Assembly (NCBI RefSeq): GCF_001083805.1
Contig: NZ_JXSK01000001.1
Location: 558,001 to 622,000, forward strand
Direction: 5' to 3'
From: Photorhabdus luminescens subsp. luminescens
GTDB taxonomy: Bacteria; Pseudomonadota; Gammaproteobacteria; Enterobacterales; Enterobacteriaceae
Length of the DNA: 64,000 bases
This document shows, in pieces, positions 18,609-27,899 of the stretch. Numbering within the stretch: position 1 is the stretch's first letter; every line of letters begins with the position of its first letter. The position numbers were made by a program, and so were the translations under genes. A model generated the notes under the pieces. The model had not been told where the DNA came from and did no database searches. It worked only from the letters and a program-made list of their open reading frames with translations.

Positions 18609-19511
18609 GTGGCAAAGAAAGAAAAACAACCTCACCATGACGCGTTATTCAAACATTTTTTAACGCAGCCCGAAACGGCCAGGGAGTTTCTATCCCTTTA
18701 TCTGCCCGAAGAGATCCAGTCGTTGTGTGATTTAGCCACATTGAAACTGGAACCCGGCAGTTTTGTGGACCGGCATTTACGTCAACTGCACAGTGATGTG
18801 CTGTACTCGGTTAAAACGGTCCAAGGACCAGGTTATATCTACTGTCTGATTGAGCATCAGTCCACCCCTGACCCGTTTATGGCCTGGCGGTTGATGTATT
18901 ACGCCATGTCAGCGATGGCGGCTCACCTGAAAAAAGGCCATACTGAACTCCCTTTGGTGGCGCCTCTGCTGTTTTATCATGGCGAGGTTCGACCTTATCC
19001 TTACTCAAACCGGTGGCTGGATTGTTTTACGCTTCCTGAACAGGCTGCTCGCTTATACCGTCAGGCGTTTCCGTTGGTGGACGTCAGTGTGCTCAGCGAT
19101 GAAGAAATCCTGACACATAAAGGCGTTGCCCTGATGGAGCTGGTGCAAAAACACATCCGCTGTCGGGATATGCTGGAATGGGTCCCTCAATTGGTGGAAC
19201 TCTTGAATGCGGGGTATAATACAACCGAGCAGCGCAATATTGCGTTAAGCTATATTTTACTGAATGGACATACGCTGGATCTCTCCCAATTTGTCCATCA
19301 ACTGATTGAACAATCTCCGGAGCATGAAACGATGTTGATGACTATTGCAGAACAGCTTGAACAAAAAGGGCGCGAGCAAGGCCGAGTTGAAGGTAGAGAG
19401 GAAGGTAAACTGGAAACGGCTCGTGCCTTATTACGGCATGGAGTGAGTTTGGACATTATTGTCACCAGTACCGGACTGAGCCGGGATAAAATTGAAATGT
19501 TAAAGCATTAA
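18609..19511 (+). CDS. Rpn family recombination-promoting nuclease (YhgA-like, PD-(D/E)XK)
   Basis: 300 residues beginning at a GTG (18609). The N-terminal opening HHDALFKHFLTQPETAREFL and the core LHSDVLYSV ... YCLIEHQST are characteristic of Rpn/YhgA proteins. These are PD-(D/E)XK endonucleases once annotated as transposases and shown in E. coli to promote RecA-independent recombination. The aspartate of LHSDVL and the E-x-Q of IEHQS are the expected metal-site residues. The C-terminus has the usual charged EQKGREQGRVEGREEGK tract. Family members often occur in multiple variable copies. No partner gene is adjacent. A strong terminator follows directly. Confidence 0.88.
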   Translation: MAKKEKQPHHDALFKHFLTQPETAREFLSLYLPEEIQSLCDLATLKLEPGSFVDRHLRQLHSDVLYSVKTVQGPGYIYCLIEHQSTPDPFMAWRLMYYAMSAMAAHLKKGHTELPLVAPLLFYHGEVRPYPYSNRWLDCFTLPEQAARLYRQAFPLVDVSVLSDEEILTHKGVALMELVQKHIRCRDMLEWVPQLVELLNAGYNTTEQRNIALSYILLNGHTLDLSQFVHQLIEQSPEHETMLMTIAEQLEQKGREQGRVEGREEGKLETARALLRHGVSLDIIVTSTGLSRDKIEMLKH

Positions 19512-19533
19512 ATTAATCTCCTCTTTCGCTGCA

Positions 19534-19565
19534 AAATGCCGATATTCAAGATCGGCATTTTTGTT
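19534..19565 (+). terminator. Rho-independent terminator after the Rpn gene
   Basis: A perfect 10-base stem, AAATGCCGAT at 19534-19543 with ATCGGCATTT at 19551-19560, and a 7-base loop, followed by TTGTT. It begins 22 bases after the stop codon. Confidence 0.85.
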
Positions 19566-20037
19566 ATTAAATTCAGGTGGTCAGGAATTCAATATTATGT
19601 TTCAGATCCATTTTTCTCCTTAGCTAATTTATCAGCCATTTCTTTAGCAAACTAATTATCGCTATCAGCATTTTTTAGTGCCTGACAATAATTTGTTTAT
19701 GATAGCCAATCCGTATTTCTGTTATGAATGTGTACGATTAAAGGGTCGTAAAAGGGGTTGATATCGAACTATTTATATGAGACAACTTTATCCGAGATCC
19801 AACCGCAGTGACGAAATTCATTTTCACTATCCGGTCAGCGATCCTCATACGGATATGATTTACATGGGATCAGGATGATGACTCGTCATATAGACCAAGC
19901 TACCAATAAAACACAAAGGCTTCTCGCCGAACATCCGGGCGCCATTCTACTGAAACGCCTGCGTCCATTCCAGCTAACATTCGATACTGATAGAAAGCCA
20001 GTCGGTCTACATTTTATTTTTAAAAGGATGAAAGTGA
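19566..20037. other. Intergenic region with probable gene relics
   Basis: No intact gene recognised. On the minus strand 19595-19696 reads as a plausible C-terminus (CQALKNADSDN, in-frame stop, FAKEMADKLAKEKNGSET, stop), which looks like a decayed gene end. On the plus strand 19777-19878 encodes a short frame starting MRQLYPRSNRSDEIHFHYPV, and 19875-20102 another that overlaps the SGNH gene. I could not identify any of them. Confidence 0.3.
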
Positions 20038-20694
20038 ATGTCTTATATTCAATCGCATTTGAAGGGAGGGTGTTGGTTTGCCCTCGGAGACAGTATAACT
20101 GAAAGAGGGTGGTATCAACCAATAGTGACTAAAGATTTAAGTCTAAAAGAATGGAAAAACTACGGAATAGGGGGAACATGCATAGCCCAAAAAGATAAAA
20201 ATGACAATTCAGCCATTTGTTTAAGATATGAAAAAATGGGAAGTAATCCAGATATTATTACAATATGGGGAGGGGTAAATGATTTTGGATTTGACTTTGG
20301 CTCCTATGGGGGTGTGGAAATAGGCGATTATAAAGATAGAACCTCCTTGACATTTATTGGAGGCATGAAGTTATTAATGACTGGCATTACCAAAAAATAC
20401 CCATTAGCGAGAATAGGGTTTATTATAACAACACCAATATCAGTACAAAGAGGTATGAATAGTAAAAACGCCAAAGGGTACTACTTGTCTGACTATTGCA
20501 ACGTTTGTCGGGAAATTTGCGAAAAACACTCCATCCCATATCTGGATTTGTTAAAACAATCTGGATTCAATGAAGGAAATATCGATATTATGACCAGCAA
20601 TAGCTTGGGCACAGTGTCCGATGGTTTGCATCCATCAAAAATAGGTATGGCCAGGCTTGCCCCAAAAATTTCAAACTTCATTTTATCCATTTAA
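20038..20694 (+). CDS. SGNH/GDSL-type hydrolase
   Basis: 218 residues. The four SGNH blocks are present: the nucleophile Ser19 in ALGDSIT, a glycine in NYGIGG, Asn in WGGVNDFG, and Asp195/His198 in SDGLHPS. These enzymes are esterases or acetyl-transfer/deacetylating enzymes acting on glycans, lipids or cell-wall sugars. No signal peptide is visible. It is followed after 10 bases by an acyltransferase 3 membrane protein, a common partner in O-acetyl modification of surface polysaccharides, so the pair probably decorates or edits an acyl group on a surface glycan (inference). An AAAGGATG site precedes the ATG. Confidence 0.85.
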   Translation: MSYIQSHLKGGCWFALGDSITERGWYQPIVTKDLSLKEWKNYGIGGTCIAQKDKNDNSAICLRYEKMGSNPDIITIWGGVNDFGFDFGSYGGVEIGDYKDRTSLTFIGGMKLLMTGITKKYPLARIGFIITTPISVQRGMNSKNAKGYYLSDYCNVCREICEKHSIPYLDLLKQSGFNEGNIDIMTSNSLGTVSDGLHPSKIGMARLAPKISNFILSI

Positions 20695-20704
20695 GAGACA
20701 AATA

Positions 20705-21748
20705 ATGAGAATATTAACCATAGATTTATTAAAGATCGTTTCTATATTTTTCGTTGTAATTTCTCACGTTACTTTATTTTTCTTGTTGCGCGATGATAAT
20801 GACGTGGTTTTGTATTTTTTTAGGCAGATCGGTCAGTTGGGAGTCTCGTTGTTTTTTATGTGCAGTGGCTATTTTTTACTAAACAACAAGCATGAAAAGC
20901 AGGTGGATTACATCATTAATAAAGCCAAAGGGATATTAACTGTATTGTTGTTTTGGCTTATCTTTTATTATCTTTATGACACATGTTTTATCAGTAAATT
21001 TACAACAGTACCTACTGTTGATTTTTTAAATTATATTAATGTTAGTAGAACCACATCAGACGCCACCCATTTATGGTTTATATTTGCAATTGTCTCTCTC
21101 TACATATTAACACCACTAATGCGTAACACATTTAACGAAACAAATGCAAAGGGGATTATGAAAATACTTGTCATAATGCTTATAATTTCTAATCTTACAT
21201 TGCTGAATGCACTAACAGATTACCAATTCTCTTTTTCCCTAATTCCATTCAATATTTTGCTTCCGTTCCAAGTTGAGGGTTTGATTAGTTTCTTGATAGG
21301 CGGATATTTAGGGCTAACTAAACCTCAAATAAAGACTTTTTCCTGTAAACACATAATGCTGCTGGTGTTTTTTATTATATCATTGATATCTTTATCAATC
21401 ATTTCATCCAGGACGGGGATGACCTTCTTTTATGGGAAGTTTTATAATATATTCCTTCAGGTTTCTTCGGTTTGCCTGTTTTTATTCTTGGTTAATTTGA
21501 ATATCAACGAAATACCATTATTAATAAATGATATTAGCAAGAATATACTAGGAATATATCTCGTTCACAATATTTTTGTTATTGAAATACATAACGAATT
21601 TGTCCATAATTTATTTTTAGAAAAATTTAATTACATAAATATATATGTTTACATAATAGCCTATTCTTTGCTGGCTTTTACTCTGTCATATATATTATGT
21701 GTTTTGCTACGGAAATCAAAAATAACATCAAAAATTATAACCATCTAA
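20705..21748 (+). CDS. Acyltransferase 3 family integral membrane protein
   Basis: 347 residues from the ATG at 20705. An upstream in-frame ATG at 20657 lies inside the SGNH gene and would add 16 charged residues, so it was not chosen. The N-terminal RILTIDLLKIVSIFFVVISH has the R/D/H pattern of the family's first transmembrane helix, with the conserved histidine at its end. About ten hydrophobic segments follow. Family members (OafA, WecH, Oac) transfer acetyl or other acyl groups to sugars on the periplasmic side. It appears co-transcribed with the SGNH hydrolase. Base composition is strongly AT-rich, and transposase debris follows, suggesting acquired DNA. Confidence 0.85.
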   Translation: MRILTIDLLKIVSIFFVVISHVTLFFLLRDDNDVVLYFFRQIGQLGVSLFFMCSGYFLLNNKHEKQVDYIINKAKGILTVLLFWLIFYYLYDTCFISKFTTVPTVDFLNYINVSRTTSDATHLWFIFAIVSLYILTPLMRNTFNETNAKGIMKILVIMLIISNLTLLNALTDYQFSFSLIPFNILLPFQVEGLISFLIGGYLGLTKPQIKTFSCKHIMLLVFFIISLISLSIISSRTGMTFFYGKFYNIFLQVSSVCLFLFLVNLNINEIPLLINDISKNILGIYLVHNIFVIEIHNEFVHNLFLEKFNYINIYVYIIAYSLLAFTLSYILCVLLRKSKITSKIITI

Positions 21749-21780
21749 CGTTATATTTTCGTTGGCAGTAAAATGTATTA

Positions 21781-21917
21781 GCTAAATGGAAGGCGTTTTG
21801 CAATTATCACAGACCACACAGTGGTTTGAAAGGTAAAACGCCTTATGAGGCTTCCGTTGAAAAAATGTTTCATAGAATATTCTCAATTATTAATTTATTC
21901 GTGGATAATTATTATTT
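21781..21917 (+). pseudogene. Transposase (rve/IS3- or IS481-like) C-terminal fragment
   Basis: The frame starting at 21781 reads WKAFCNYHRPHSGLKGKTPY then EASVEKMF, the conserved C-terminal signature of DDE integrase-type transposases (YNxxRPHxxLxGxTPxE). Nothing upstream encodes the catalytic core. It is therefore the tail of a deleted insertion sequence, and marks a past insertion and deletion between the acyltransferase and the rhomboid gene. The family (IS3 or IS481) cannot be fixed from this piece. Confidence 0.75.
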
Positions 21918-22532
21918 TCAAATAACAATATTATCAAAATAAGATTTATTTTTCCTATAGAAAAACAAACTCATTGCAAGCCCAATACAAATAGAAAGAA
22001 CATGACCTGGCTTAGGGTAGTGAGCATAAATAAAATCTAAAGCCATCGCCGGCAGCATGGAAAAAACAACAGCGAACTTTAATATACCAGAGGTATGTTC
22101 TTTGACAAAAACCAACAACAATGCAAAGGAAGATACGCCCAAAACAGCTTGTGATGCTCCTGTACCAATATTCCAAGGGTAACTAACAAAGTTAGTACTA
22201 TAAAGAGTTCCCAAAGCACCAGAAGTAAACCATAAAACTAATAAAAATTTAGATCCAAGATGTTTTTCTAATAAAATTCCCAGTATGGAAAATGATAGCA
22301 CATTGTAGACCATATGCAGTTGTTTAACATGTATGAACTGAGAAACCAGAAGTCGCCAATATCCAAATTCATATAATTTACTTGGTGTTAACCCTCCATA
22401 TTTCTCTAGATCTATAATACTTATTTTACCGATAAAGCTACCTGTTAATGAATATGAAACAAATGTGGAATAAACAATTGTCACACATACTATAAATAAT
22501 GTTGTTATAGGCGTTTTTTCAATTTGGAACAT
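21918..22532 (-). CDS. Rhomboid family intramembrane serine protease
   Basis: 204 residues with about six transmembrane segments. Rhomboids cleave membrane proteins with a Ser-His dyad. Ser127 lies in GTGASQAVLG (usually GxSG; here the last Gly is Gln), and His177 in the last helix, in GHVLSICIG. The family segment WRLLVSQFIH...HMVYNVLSF (residues 59-81) is also clear. No cytosolic or ankyrin domain is present. Substrate unknown. The gene stands alone, with its 3' end abutting the transposase remnant, so its present neighbourhood is likely recent. Confidence 0.85.
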   Translation of the reverse strand: MFQIEKTPITTLFIVCVTIVYSTFVSYSLTGSFIGKISIIDLEKYGGLTPSKLYEFGYWRLLVSQFIHVKQLHMVYNVLSFSILGILLEKHLGSKFLLVLWFTSGALGTLYSTNFVSYPWNIGTGASQAVLGVSSFALLLVFVKEHTSGILKFAVVFSMLPAMALDFIYAHYPKPGHVLSICIGLAMSLFFYRKNKSYFDNIVI

Positions 22533-22729
22533 TCAATATTTCCTTCATAATCATGAGATGTCATCATAAATTATATCAAGTAAATCTTTACATGTAATGT
22601 CTATATCATCAATTTTACTTGATTCTATGTTACGCTTTAAAGTTAGTTACAATCTCAGGATTATCCAACCCTCTTTTTATTGGTAAATATTAAGATTAAT
22701 ACCTACCTGTTTAATCATTTTTACTACTG

Positions 22730-22757
22730 TTAAATAAAGCCCCGTGTAAACGAGGCT
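22730..22757 (-). terminator. Terminator of the bicupin gene
   Basis: On the minus strand AGCCTCGT (22757-22750) pairs with ACGGGGCT over 8 bases, including one G-U pair, around a 4-base loop, and TTTATTT follows. It lies about 55 bases after the bicupin stop codon. Confidence 0.75.
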
Positions 22758-22811
22758 ATTTCTGATATACAAGGTTATGTAAGTTTCTTCAATACACCAC
22801 GGTGTAATATC

Positions 22812-23978
22812 TCAACTCCTACGGCGTGATATAACTAACTTATCCTTAGGACGATCCACCCAATCGGAAGGCTTATTGTTGAAGTTATCCGCCAGCAGAT
22901 AAGACGGAGTTTTAGCTAGCCAATCAGAGAGTGAAATATCTTCGTAAATACCATTATCCAGTACAACCAGCACTGTAAGATCATCATTGCCAATATTTTC
23001 GATATAGTGACCAAATCCTTGTGGCACATAACCAACATCAGTTGGCCCATATTTTGCGGTTTGTGCGTGTCCGTGGGAACTAAACACGGTCATACGTCCT
23101 TTGCCTGAAATGTAATATTGCCACTCGTTGGCATTCGGATGCCAATGTAATTCACGTATTGCGCCAGGTTTAACCGTCTCTATGAGACCGGTGATCGTTG
23201 TAGAAATAGGAAATTCTTTCGATGATGCCCGATAAATACTTCCTGCATCGTTTTCAAAGAAGGGTTTGTTCTTCAAAAGTTCATAACGGTGGGTGAGTGG
23301 AGCATCATTCAATCCCCCATCGTCAGCAGGTAGAGGAAGTTTTGGCGGTATGGCGCCACCAACGATGTAAGCTTCACCCTGTTTAATATTAGAAAAAACA
23401 GATGCCGGCATGTTAACGCTTTTCTCAAGCACCTCTTTCGGCATATGCGTTATCCAATCAGTGATGCTGAAAGTACCAAATTCTGAGAAGTGCCCGTTAT
23501 CAAAAGCCAGAATAAAATGCGCGCCATCTGCAAGCGCCTGAATGGAATGACCATGACCTTTGGGAAAATACCATACATCGCCGGGGCCAAAATCGGCTAC
23601 TTCACTTTTGCCTTCCGGATCGATAATGGTAATACGCGCATGACCTTCAAGCATATATGCCCATTCAGCGGCAATAGCATGCCAATGAAGTTCACGGACA
23701 CCACCCGGTTTAAGTAACATATCAACACCAGCAACACCTTCAGATATCGGAAATTGTTCTACTGTAGCTTCCCGTGCCCATCCATTTTCCAATATCCGTT
23801 TTTTGCTATCGGTGAATTTATATTTATACAAACTTTTGGCATTTGTTGGCGGTTTATTATCACCAGCAGTGATTGTATTGTGTTGTTCATCAGCAGCGGC
23901 AGCTTTAATCATACCGCCCATGCTAGCGGCTGCCGCGCCAATTGCGGATGCCTTCAAGATATCACGACGAGAGAACAT
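22812..23978 (-). CDS. Tat-exported bicupin of the oxalate decarboxylase family
   Basis: 388 residues. The start MFSRRDILKASAIGAAAASM is a twin-arginine signal, so the protein is predicted to be periplasmic. Two cupin domains each carry a metal site: His98, His100, Glu105, His144 (HWHAIAAEW) and His278, His280, Glu285, His324 (HWHPNANEW). This is the layout of manganese oxalate decarboxylases. The flexible lid that reads SENST in Bacillus subtilis OxdC is SEFGT here (165-169); the glutamate used for proton transfer is retained but its neighbours differ, so oxalate as substrate is not certain. It lies 184 bases after the siderophore operon on the same strand, with a hairpin between. A direct role in iron uptake is not established. 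Confidence 0.85.
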   Translation of the reverse strand: MFSRRDILKASAIGAAAASMGGMIKAAAADEQHNTITAGDNKPPTNAKSLYKYKFTDSKKRILENGWAREATVEQFPISEGVAGVDMLLKPGGVRELHWHAIAAEWAYMLEGHARITIIDPEGKSEVADFGPGDVWYFPKGHGHSIQALADGAHFILAFDNGHFSEFGTFSITDWITHMPKEVLEKSVNMPASVFSNIKQGEAYIVGGAIPPKLPLPADDGGLNDAPLTHRYELLKNKPFFENDAGSIYRASSKEFPISTTITGLIETVKPGAIRELHWHPNANEWQYYISGKGRMTVFSSHGHAQTAKYGPTDVGYVPQGFGHYIENIGNDDLTVLVVLDNGIYEDISLSDWLAKTPSYLLADNFNNKPSDWVDRPKDKLVISRRRS

Positions 23979-24117
23979 ATTTATTGCCTCCAGGTAAAAT
24001 GGGTATCAGCAGGAATAAAGCTGATATCTATTTGTTTGGGTTTTTTTAAGTTAATGGTTGTCACAGAAGGAAAAATTAGAGGTGACCTGTTAAGCATAGT
24101 AGAAAATGAGTCGTCTA

Positions 24118-24147
24118 GGGAAAACCAGAGACAACTCTGGTTTTCCC
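24118..24147. terminator. Strong hairpin at the end of the siderophore operon
   Basis: A perfect 13-base stem, GGGAAAACCAGAG paired with CTCTGGTTTTCCC, around a 4-base loop. In the direction of the operon (minus) no run of U follows, so it may be an attenuator, an RNA-stabilising 3' stem or a weak terminator allowing some read-through into the bicupin gene. Confidence 0.55.
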
Positions 24148-24162
24148 GGAAGTGTTATTACT

Positions 24163-27096
24163 TCATTCTTTTTTGCCAGAATAAGGGCGAACGTATTTCA
24201 TAATGCAGTCAAGTTTTTCACAAGTTTCCTGCCATTCTCTTTCTGGTTTTGAATCTCTTACCAATCCTGCACCCGCCTGAAGCCAACAGCGCCCTTGATA
24301 TTGATAGAGAGAACGTAATACCAGCGCCGCATCCAGTTTACCTGAGCTATCTAGTAACATGACACAACCGCTATAAAGCCGGCGTGGTTCGCCTTCATAA
24401 CGTGAAATTGCCTGTAAAGAAGGTTTTTTCGGTATCCCAGAAGCGGTTACTGCCGGGAATAGGGCGATAAACGCATCCCAACAATTTTTGTCTGTTTGTA
24501 GTAATCCTTTTACCCGTGATGCCAAATGTTGTACTGAACCCCGTTCACGAATCGCCATAAACTCTGACACACAAAGTGTTTCAGACTGACAAATCGGCGC
24601 CAGCTCTTCTAATGCCAATTTGGCTGAAACGGCATGTTCTGAGATCTCTTTCGGGTCAGAAAGCAAATCTGCTCTCAATCGTTGATCCTGATCTTTGTCA
24701 TGTGTCAATGCTCTAGTTCCAGCCAATGGTTGCGTGCTGACCCAACCTGAACCATCTGCTTCAACCACGGTTTCTGGGCTGAAACCATAAACAGAGAAAT
24801 CTTCATCCCGTAAGAAGAAGGAGCGGGCAGGTGTATTAGCCTGACGACCTAACCAGTAACTGTGCGGCATATCAATGTCTGAGCCAAGTTCAACCCGACG
24901 TGACAGGATCACTTTCTGGTAGTGGCCCGCAGCAATATCCTTAACCGCATTGGCGACGTTATCCTGATAATATTTCGCTGCGTCTGGCTTATTAATGATT
25001 TCCATATCTTCTGTACATGAGAAAACGGGTGTGCCTAATTGATCAGCCTGGCTAATTTTCCCACTCAATATGGCAAGTTGACCTTCTTCGAGCGTTCGTA
25101 TCAGAACCTGTCCTTGAGTTATGCGTAATTCATGTTGTGGAATGGTGATTTTTATTAACGCTTCGTTTTGTTGTGCTAATGGCAACCCATATGTCATGTG
25201 GGAGAATTCAAATAAAGTTCTTCCATAGGCCCGCCAATCCTGAATGGGGAGGGCATTAAGCGCCTGTTCCAGTTTTTGGCTCAATGTGCTGATATCGTAT
25301 GGATGACAATTACCTTGTGCATCAAGCAATTGTCCCGATGCATCCGCGCAGATGGTCGCTGCACAGCCTATCCCCAATGACCATTCACCTTTCACTTCAT
25401 AAAGCATATAAGGTTGTGCATTGTCATCCGAAAGCAAATGCGTAATTAAATCTAACGGAGTGCTGGCAATCGAGACGGTTTGTTCATGATATTGCTGCAT
25501 CGGACAGCCATGTTCTGCCTGTGCCATCTGTACCAAGCGGCGTTTATCGATTTTTCCCACAGTGGTGAGTGGCCAATATGGGACAAACAACCATTGATCA
25601 GGGATTTTATGACGCTGAACGCCTTTCTGCTGTAGAAATTCCTCTATTTGCCCCGGTTCTGGTTGATTACCGTTGTTAGGTAAACAAGCGCAAGTTCGTT
25701 CACCCAACAGTTCATCAGGCACAGAAATGACAACTGCATCATCAATGTCAGGGTGTTGTAACAACAAGGTTTCAACTTCTTGGGTCGAAATTTTTTCACC
25801 ACTGCGGTTAATCTGCTCTTTAATTCGGCCTTCAACGATCAGGTTGCCATCTGAGGTCATTCGCACCAGATCGCCAGTACGATAGAACCCATCGGTGGTG
25901 AAAGCCACAGTATTATGCTGTTCTGCACGGTAATATCCCGTGATGGTGTAGGGGCCACGTGTAATCAGCTCCCCGACCTCACTGGGCGCCACAGGTTGCA
26001 AATTGGCATCAACAATCTTGATTTCATCTTCTTCTGATAACGGACGCCCTTGAGTATTAATAATGACCTCATGAGGATCATCCAATCGGGTATAACAGAG
26101 CAATCCTTCTGCTGTACCAAACACTTGCTGCAAAGGTCCAAGGCGTGCTATTACCTGTTCCGCCAGTTCTGGCGTCAACCTGCCTCCACCTACTTGCAAA
26201 CAGCGTAAGGATGAAAGATCGCTTTGTTCCCAGTCGCGAGCCTGTTCCCAGAGCCGCGCCAGAGCCGGAACTAATGCTAGATGGGTTACCTTGTACTGTT
26301 CGATCAACGGCATAGCTTCATCACAACTGGCGGTATCACTCATAAGAACACTGCCGCCTTGAGAAAGGGTACCCAGAATACCGGGGCTGCCTAATGTGAA
26401 GTTATGTGCAACAGGCAGCACAGCTAAATAAACGCTTTCCGTGTTTACTGCACACAGGCGAGCAGAGAGCACAAAATCATAAGTATAAGCATCGTGAGTA
26501 CGGGGAATTAATTTCGGTGTACCGGTCGTTCCCCCTGAAAGCAACAATACGGCAATATCGCCATAGCTTGGACCGGGAATATTTGCCGGTTCATCATCAA
26601 TGGAGGCCAATGCGGTAAATTCCTCCGCTTCTCCGTCAACAATAATATGTTTCAAATCGGGGCAAGATGCCGCAATTTCTCGCGCCATTTCCCGGTAGTC
26701 AAAATCATGGATGCAATCAGGAATAATGTAAGCGACCGGGCGGGCAATCTGGCAAAGGGCATGAACGTCATGTGTCCGCTGTGTCGGCATTAATAACACA
26801 GGATGAGCGCCTAACCTAAACAGGGCAAAACAGGTAACGACAAAGGAGATACGGTTAGGCAGTTGTACCATAACGTTATCCCCGCGACGGACCCCACGAC
26901 GAAATAGTCCACTAGCCAATCTCTCTGCGGATTGGTGCAATTCACGGTAAGTTAGTTGTTGTTCTTGATAGATCAGCGCTGTTTTATCGCCCCAAATACC
27001 AGACCATCCGGCAAGTTGTTGGTCTAGCGTTTTGCCATTCCAAAGATAGTCTGGCGTCATAGTAAGTGTTTTCCCTGGAATAGAAAAAGGTGCCAT
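24163..27096 (-). CDS. ybtE/ybtS: Fused salicyl-AMP ligase and salicylate synthase (YbtE-YbtS type)
   Basis: 977 residues. Residues 1 to about 545 are an aryl-acid adenylating enzyme of the DhbE/YbtE type: LLLSGGTTGTPKLIPRTH is the ATP loop, VAHNFTLGSPG the aryl-acid signature, and YRTGDLV follows. Residues from about 550 to 977 are a chorismate-using salicylate synthase (YbtS/Irp9, MbtI): SVYGFSPETVVE, the QPLAGTRALT block, DPKEISEHAVSAKLAL and LYSGCVML. Together they would make salicylate from chorismate and load it on the ArCP of Irp2. In Yersinia these are separate genes (about 525 and 434 residues), so a single chain of matching total length points to a clean fusion. The start codon overlaps the stop of the thioesterase gene (TAATG). 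Last gene of the core operon. Confidence 0.92.
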   Translation of the reverse strand: MAPFSIPGKTLTMTPDYLWNGKTLDQQLAGWSGIWGDKTALIYQEQQLTYRELHQSAERLASGLFRRGVRRGDNVMVQLPNRISFVVTCFALFRLGAHPVLLMPTQRTHDVHALCQIARPVAYIIPDCIHDFDYREMAREIAASCPDLKHIIVDGEAEEFTALASIDDEPANIPGPSYGDIAVLLLSGGTTGTPKLIPRTHDAYTYDFVLSARLCAVNTESVYLAVLPVAHNFTLGSPGILGTLSQGGSVLMSDTASCDEAMPLIEQYKVTHLALVPALARLWEQARDWEQSDLSSLRCLQVGGGRLTPELAEQVIARLGPLQQVFGTAEGLLCYTRLDDPHEVIINTQGRPLSEEDEIKIVDANLQPVAPSEVGELITRGPYTITGYYRAEQHNTVAFTTDGFYRTGDLVRMTSDGNLIVEGRIKEQINRSGEKISTQEVETLLLQHPDIDDAVVISVPDELLGERTCACLPNNGNQPEPGQIEEFLQQKGVQRHKIPDQWLFVPYWPLTTVGKIDKRRLVQMAQAEHGCPMQQYHEQTVSIASTPLDLITHLLSDDNAQPYMLYEVKGEWSLGIGCAATICADASGQLLDAQGNCHPYDISTLSQKLEQALNALPIQDWRAYGRTLFEFSHMTYGLPLAQQNEALIKITIPQHELRITQGQVLIRTLEEGQLAILSGKISQADQLGTPVFSCTEDMEIINKPDAAKYYQDNVANAVKDIAAGHYQKVILSRRVELGSDIDMPHSYWLGRQANTPARSFFLRDEDFSVYGFSPETVVEADGSGWVSTQPLAGTRALTHDKDQDQRLRADLLSDPKEISEHAVSAKLALEELAPICQSETLCVSEFMAIRERGSVQHLASRVKGLLQTDKNCWDAFIALFPAVTASGIPKKPSLQAISRYEGEPRRLYSGCVMLLDSSGKLDAALVLRSLYQYQGRCWLQAGAGLVRDSKPEREWQETCEKLDCIMKYVRPYSGKKE

Positions 27097-27899
27097 TATG
27101 CAAACTCCTGTACATATTGTATAAATTGTGTAATGTGACGAATAAAACTTTCAGGTTCTTGAGTAATATAAAAATGGTCGCCTACAACCTCCTTGTAGCG
27201 ATATGAAAGATGTCGCTCTCCGTCTACAAGCCATTGCTGCCATTGCTGAACCTCTATCGCGGAAGCCTCTTTGTCTCCACTGCCATAAAGCAGCAATGTT
27301 GGTGTTTGCAGTTTTACCGCATCAGTCTGCATGAGCCGGTAATAGCGTTCTGTAGCAAGGAAATCAGCTCGCAACATTGGTAAAAATAGCGCAAGCAAGC
27401 TGGGATCTTCCCGCAAAATCGGGCTACAACCGCCGATATCAATCAATTGTTCGAGAAACTCATGATCAGGTAATCCGCTAAGTTGACGGCGAGATTGAAG
27501 ATGAGGAGCATGGCACCCCGAAAGCACCAGCGCCTTGGGTGAGCAGTTTTGTTGCTCAAGGCGATAGCAAGTTTCAAAAGCAACTTGTGCCCCCATACTG
27601 TGACCGACAAGTATCAGGCTCTCTCTTTGCGCAGGGGTGAATGACACCATCAGGTCAGAAAGTGACTGTGCCAATGGCGCAATACTGGCGGCAGCCTTTT
27701 CCGCCATGCGACTGTCACGTCCGGGGTAAATCACCAATGAAGCCGCGATCTCTGAATTTTCCAGTGTGGACCAACGGCGGAACGCACTGGTACTGCCCCC
27801 GGCAAAGGGGCAGATTAACAGCGTGTATTTGGGTTTGCCTTGAGTCGTCAGGCAAGGACGAATCATCGGGTGTGTAGGGAGTGCCCACGTCATCAACAT
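27096..27899 (-). CDS. ybtT: Type II thioesterase of siderophore synthesis
   Basis: 267 residues with an alpha/beta-hydrolase fold. The opening ICPFAGGSTSAF and the nucleophile GHSMGAQVAFE are typical of external thioesterases that remove misloaded groups from NRPS/PKS carriers. The C-terminal catalytic histidine is in GDHFYI. In Yersinia the equivalent YbtT (Irp4) sits in the same position after the imide reductase. The start at 27899 overlaps the preceding stop by seven bases; an alternative Met lies two codons later. Confidence 0.92.
   Translation of the reverse strand: MLMTWALPTHPMIRPCLTTQGKPKYTLLICPFAGGSTSAFRRWSTLENSEIAASLVIYPGRDSRMAEKAAASIAPLAQSLSDLMVSFTPAQRESLILVGHSMGAQVAFETCYRLEQQNCSPKALVLSGCHAPHLQSRRQLSGLPDHEFLEQLIDIGGCSPILREDPSLLALFLPMLRADFLATERYYRLMQTDAVKLQTPTLLLYGSGDKEASAIEVQQWQQWLVDGERHLSYRYKEVVGDHFYITQEPESFIRHITQFIQYVQEFA

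Noticed and set aside
19875-20102. 75-codon plus-strand frame upstream of the SGNH hydrolase
   Set aside because: It overlaps the start of a well-supported gene and shows no conserved features.
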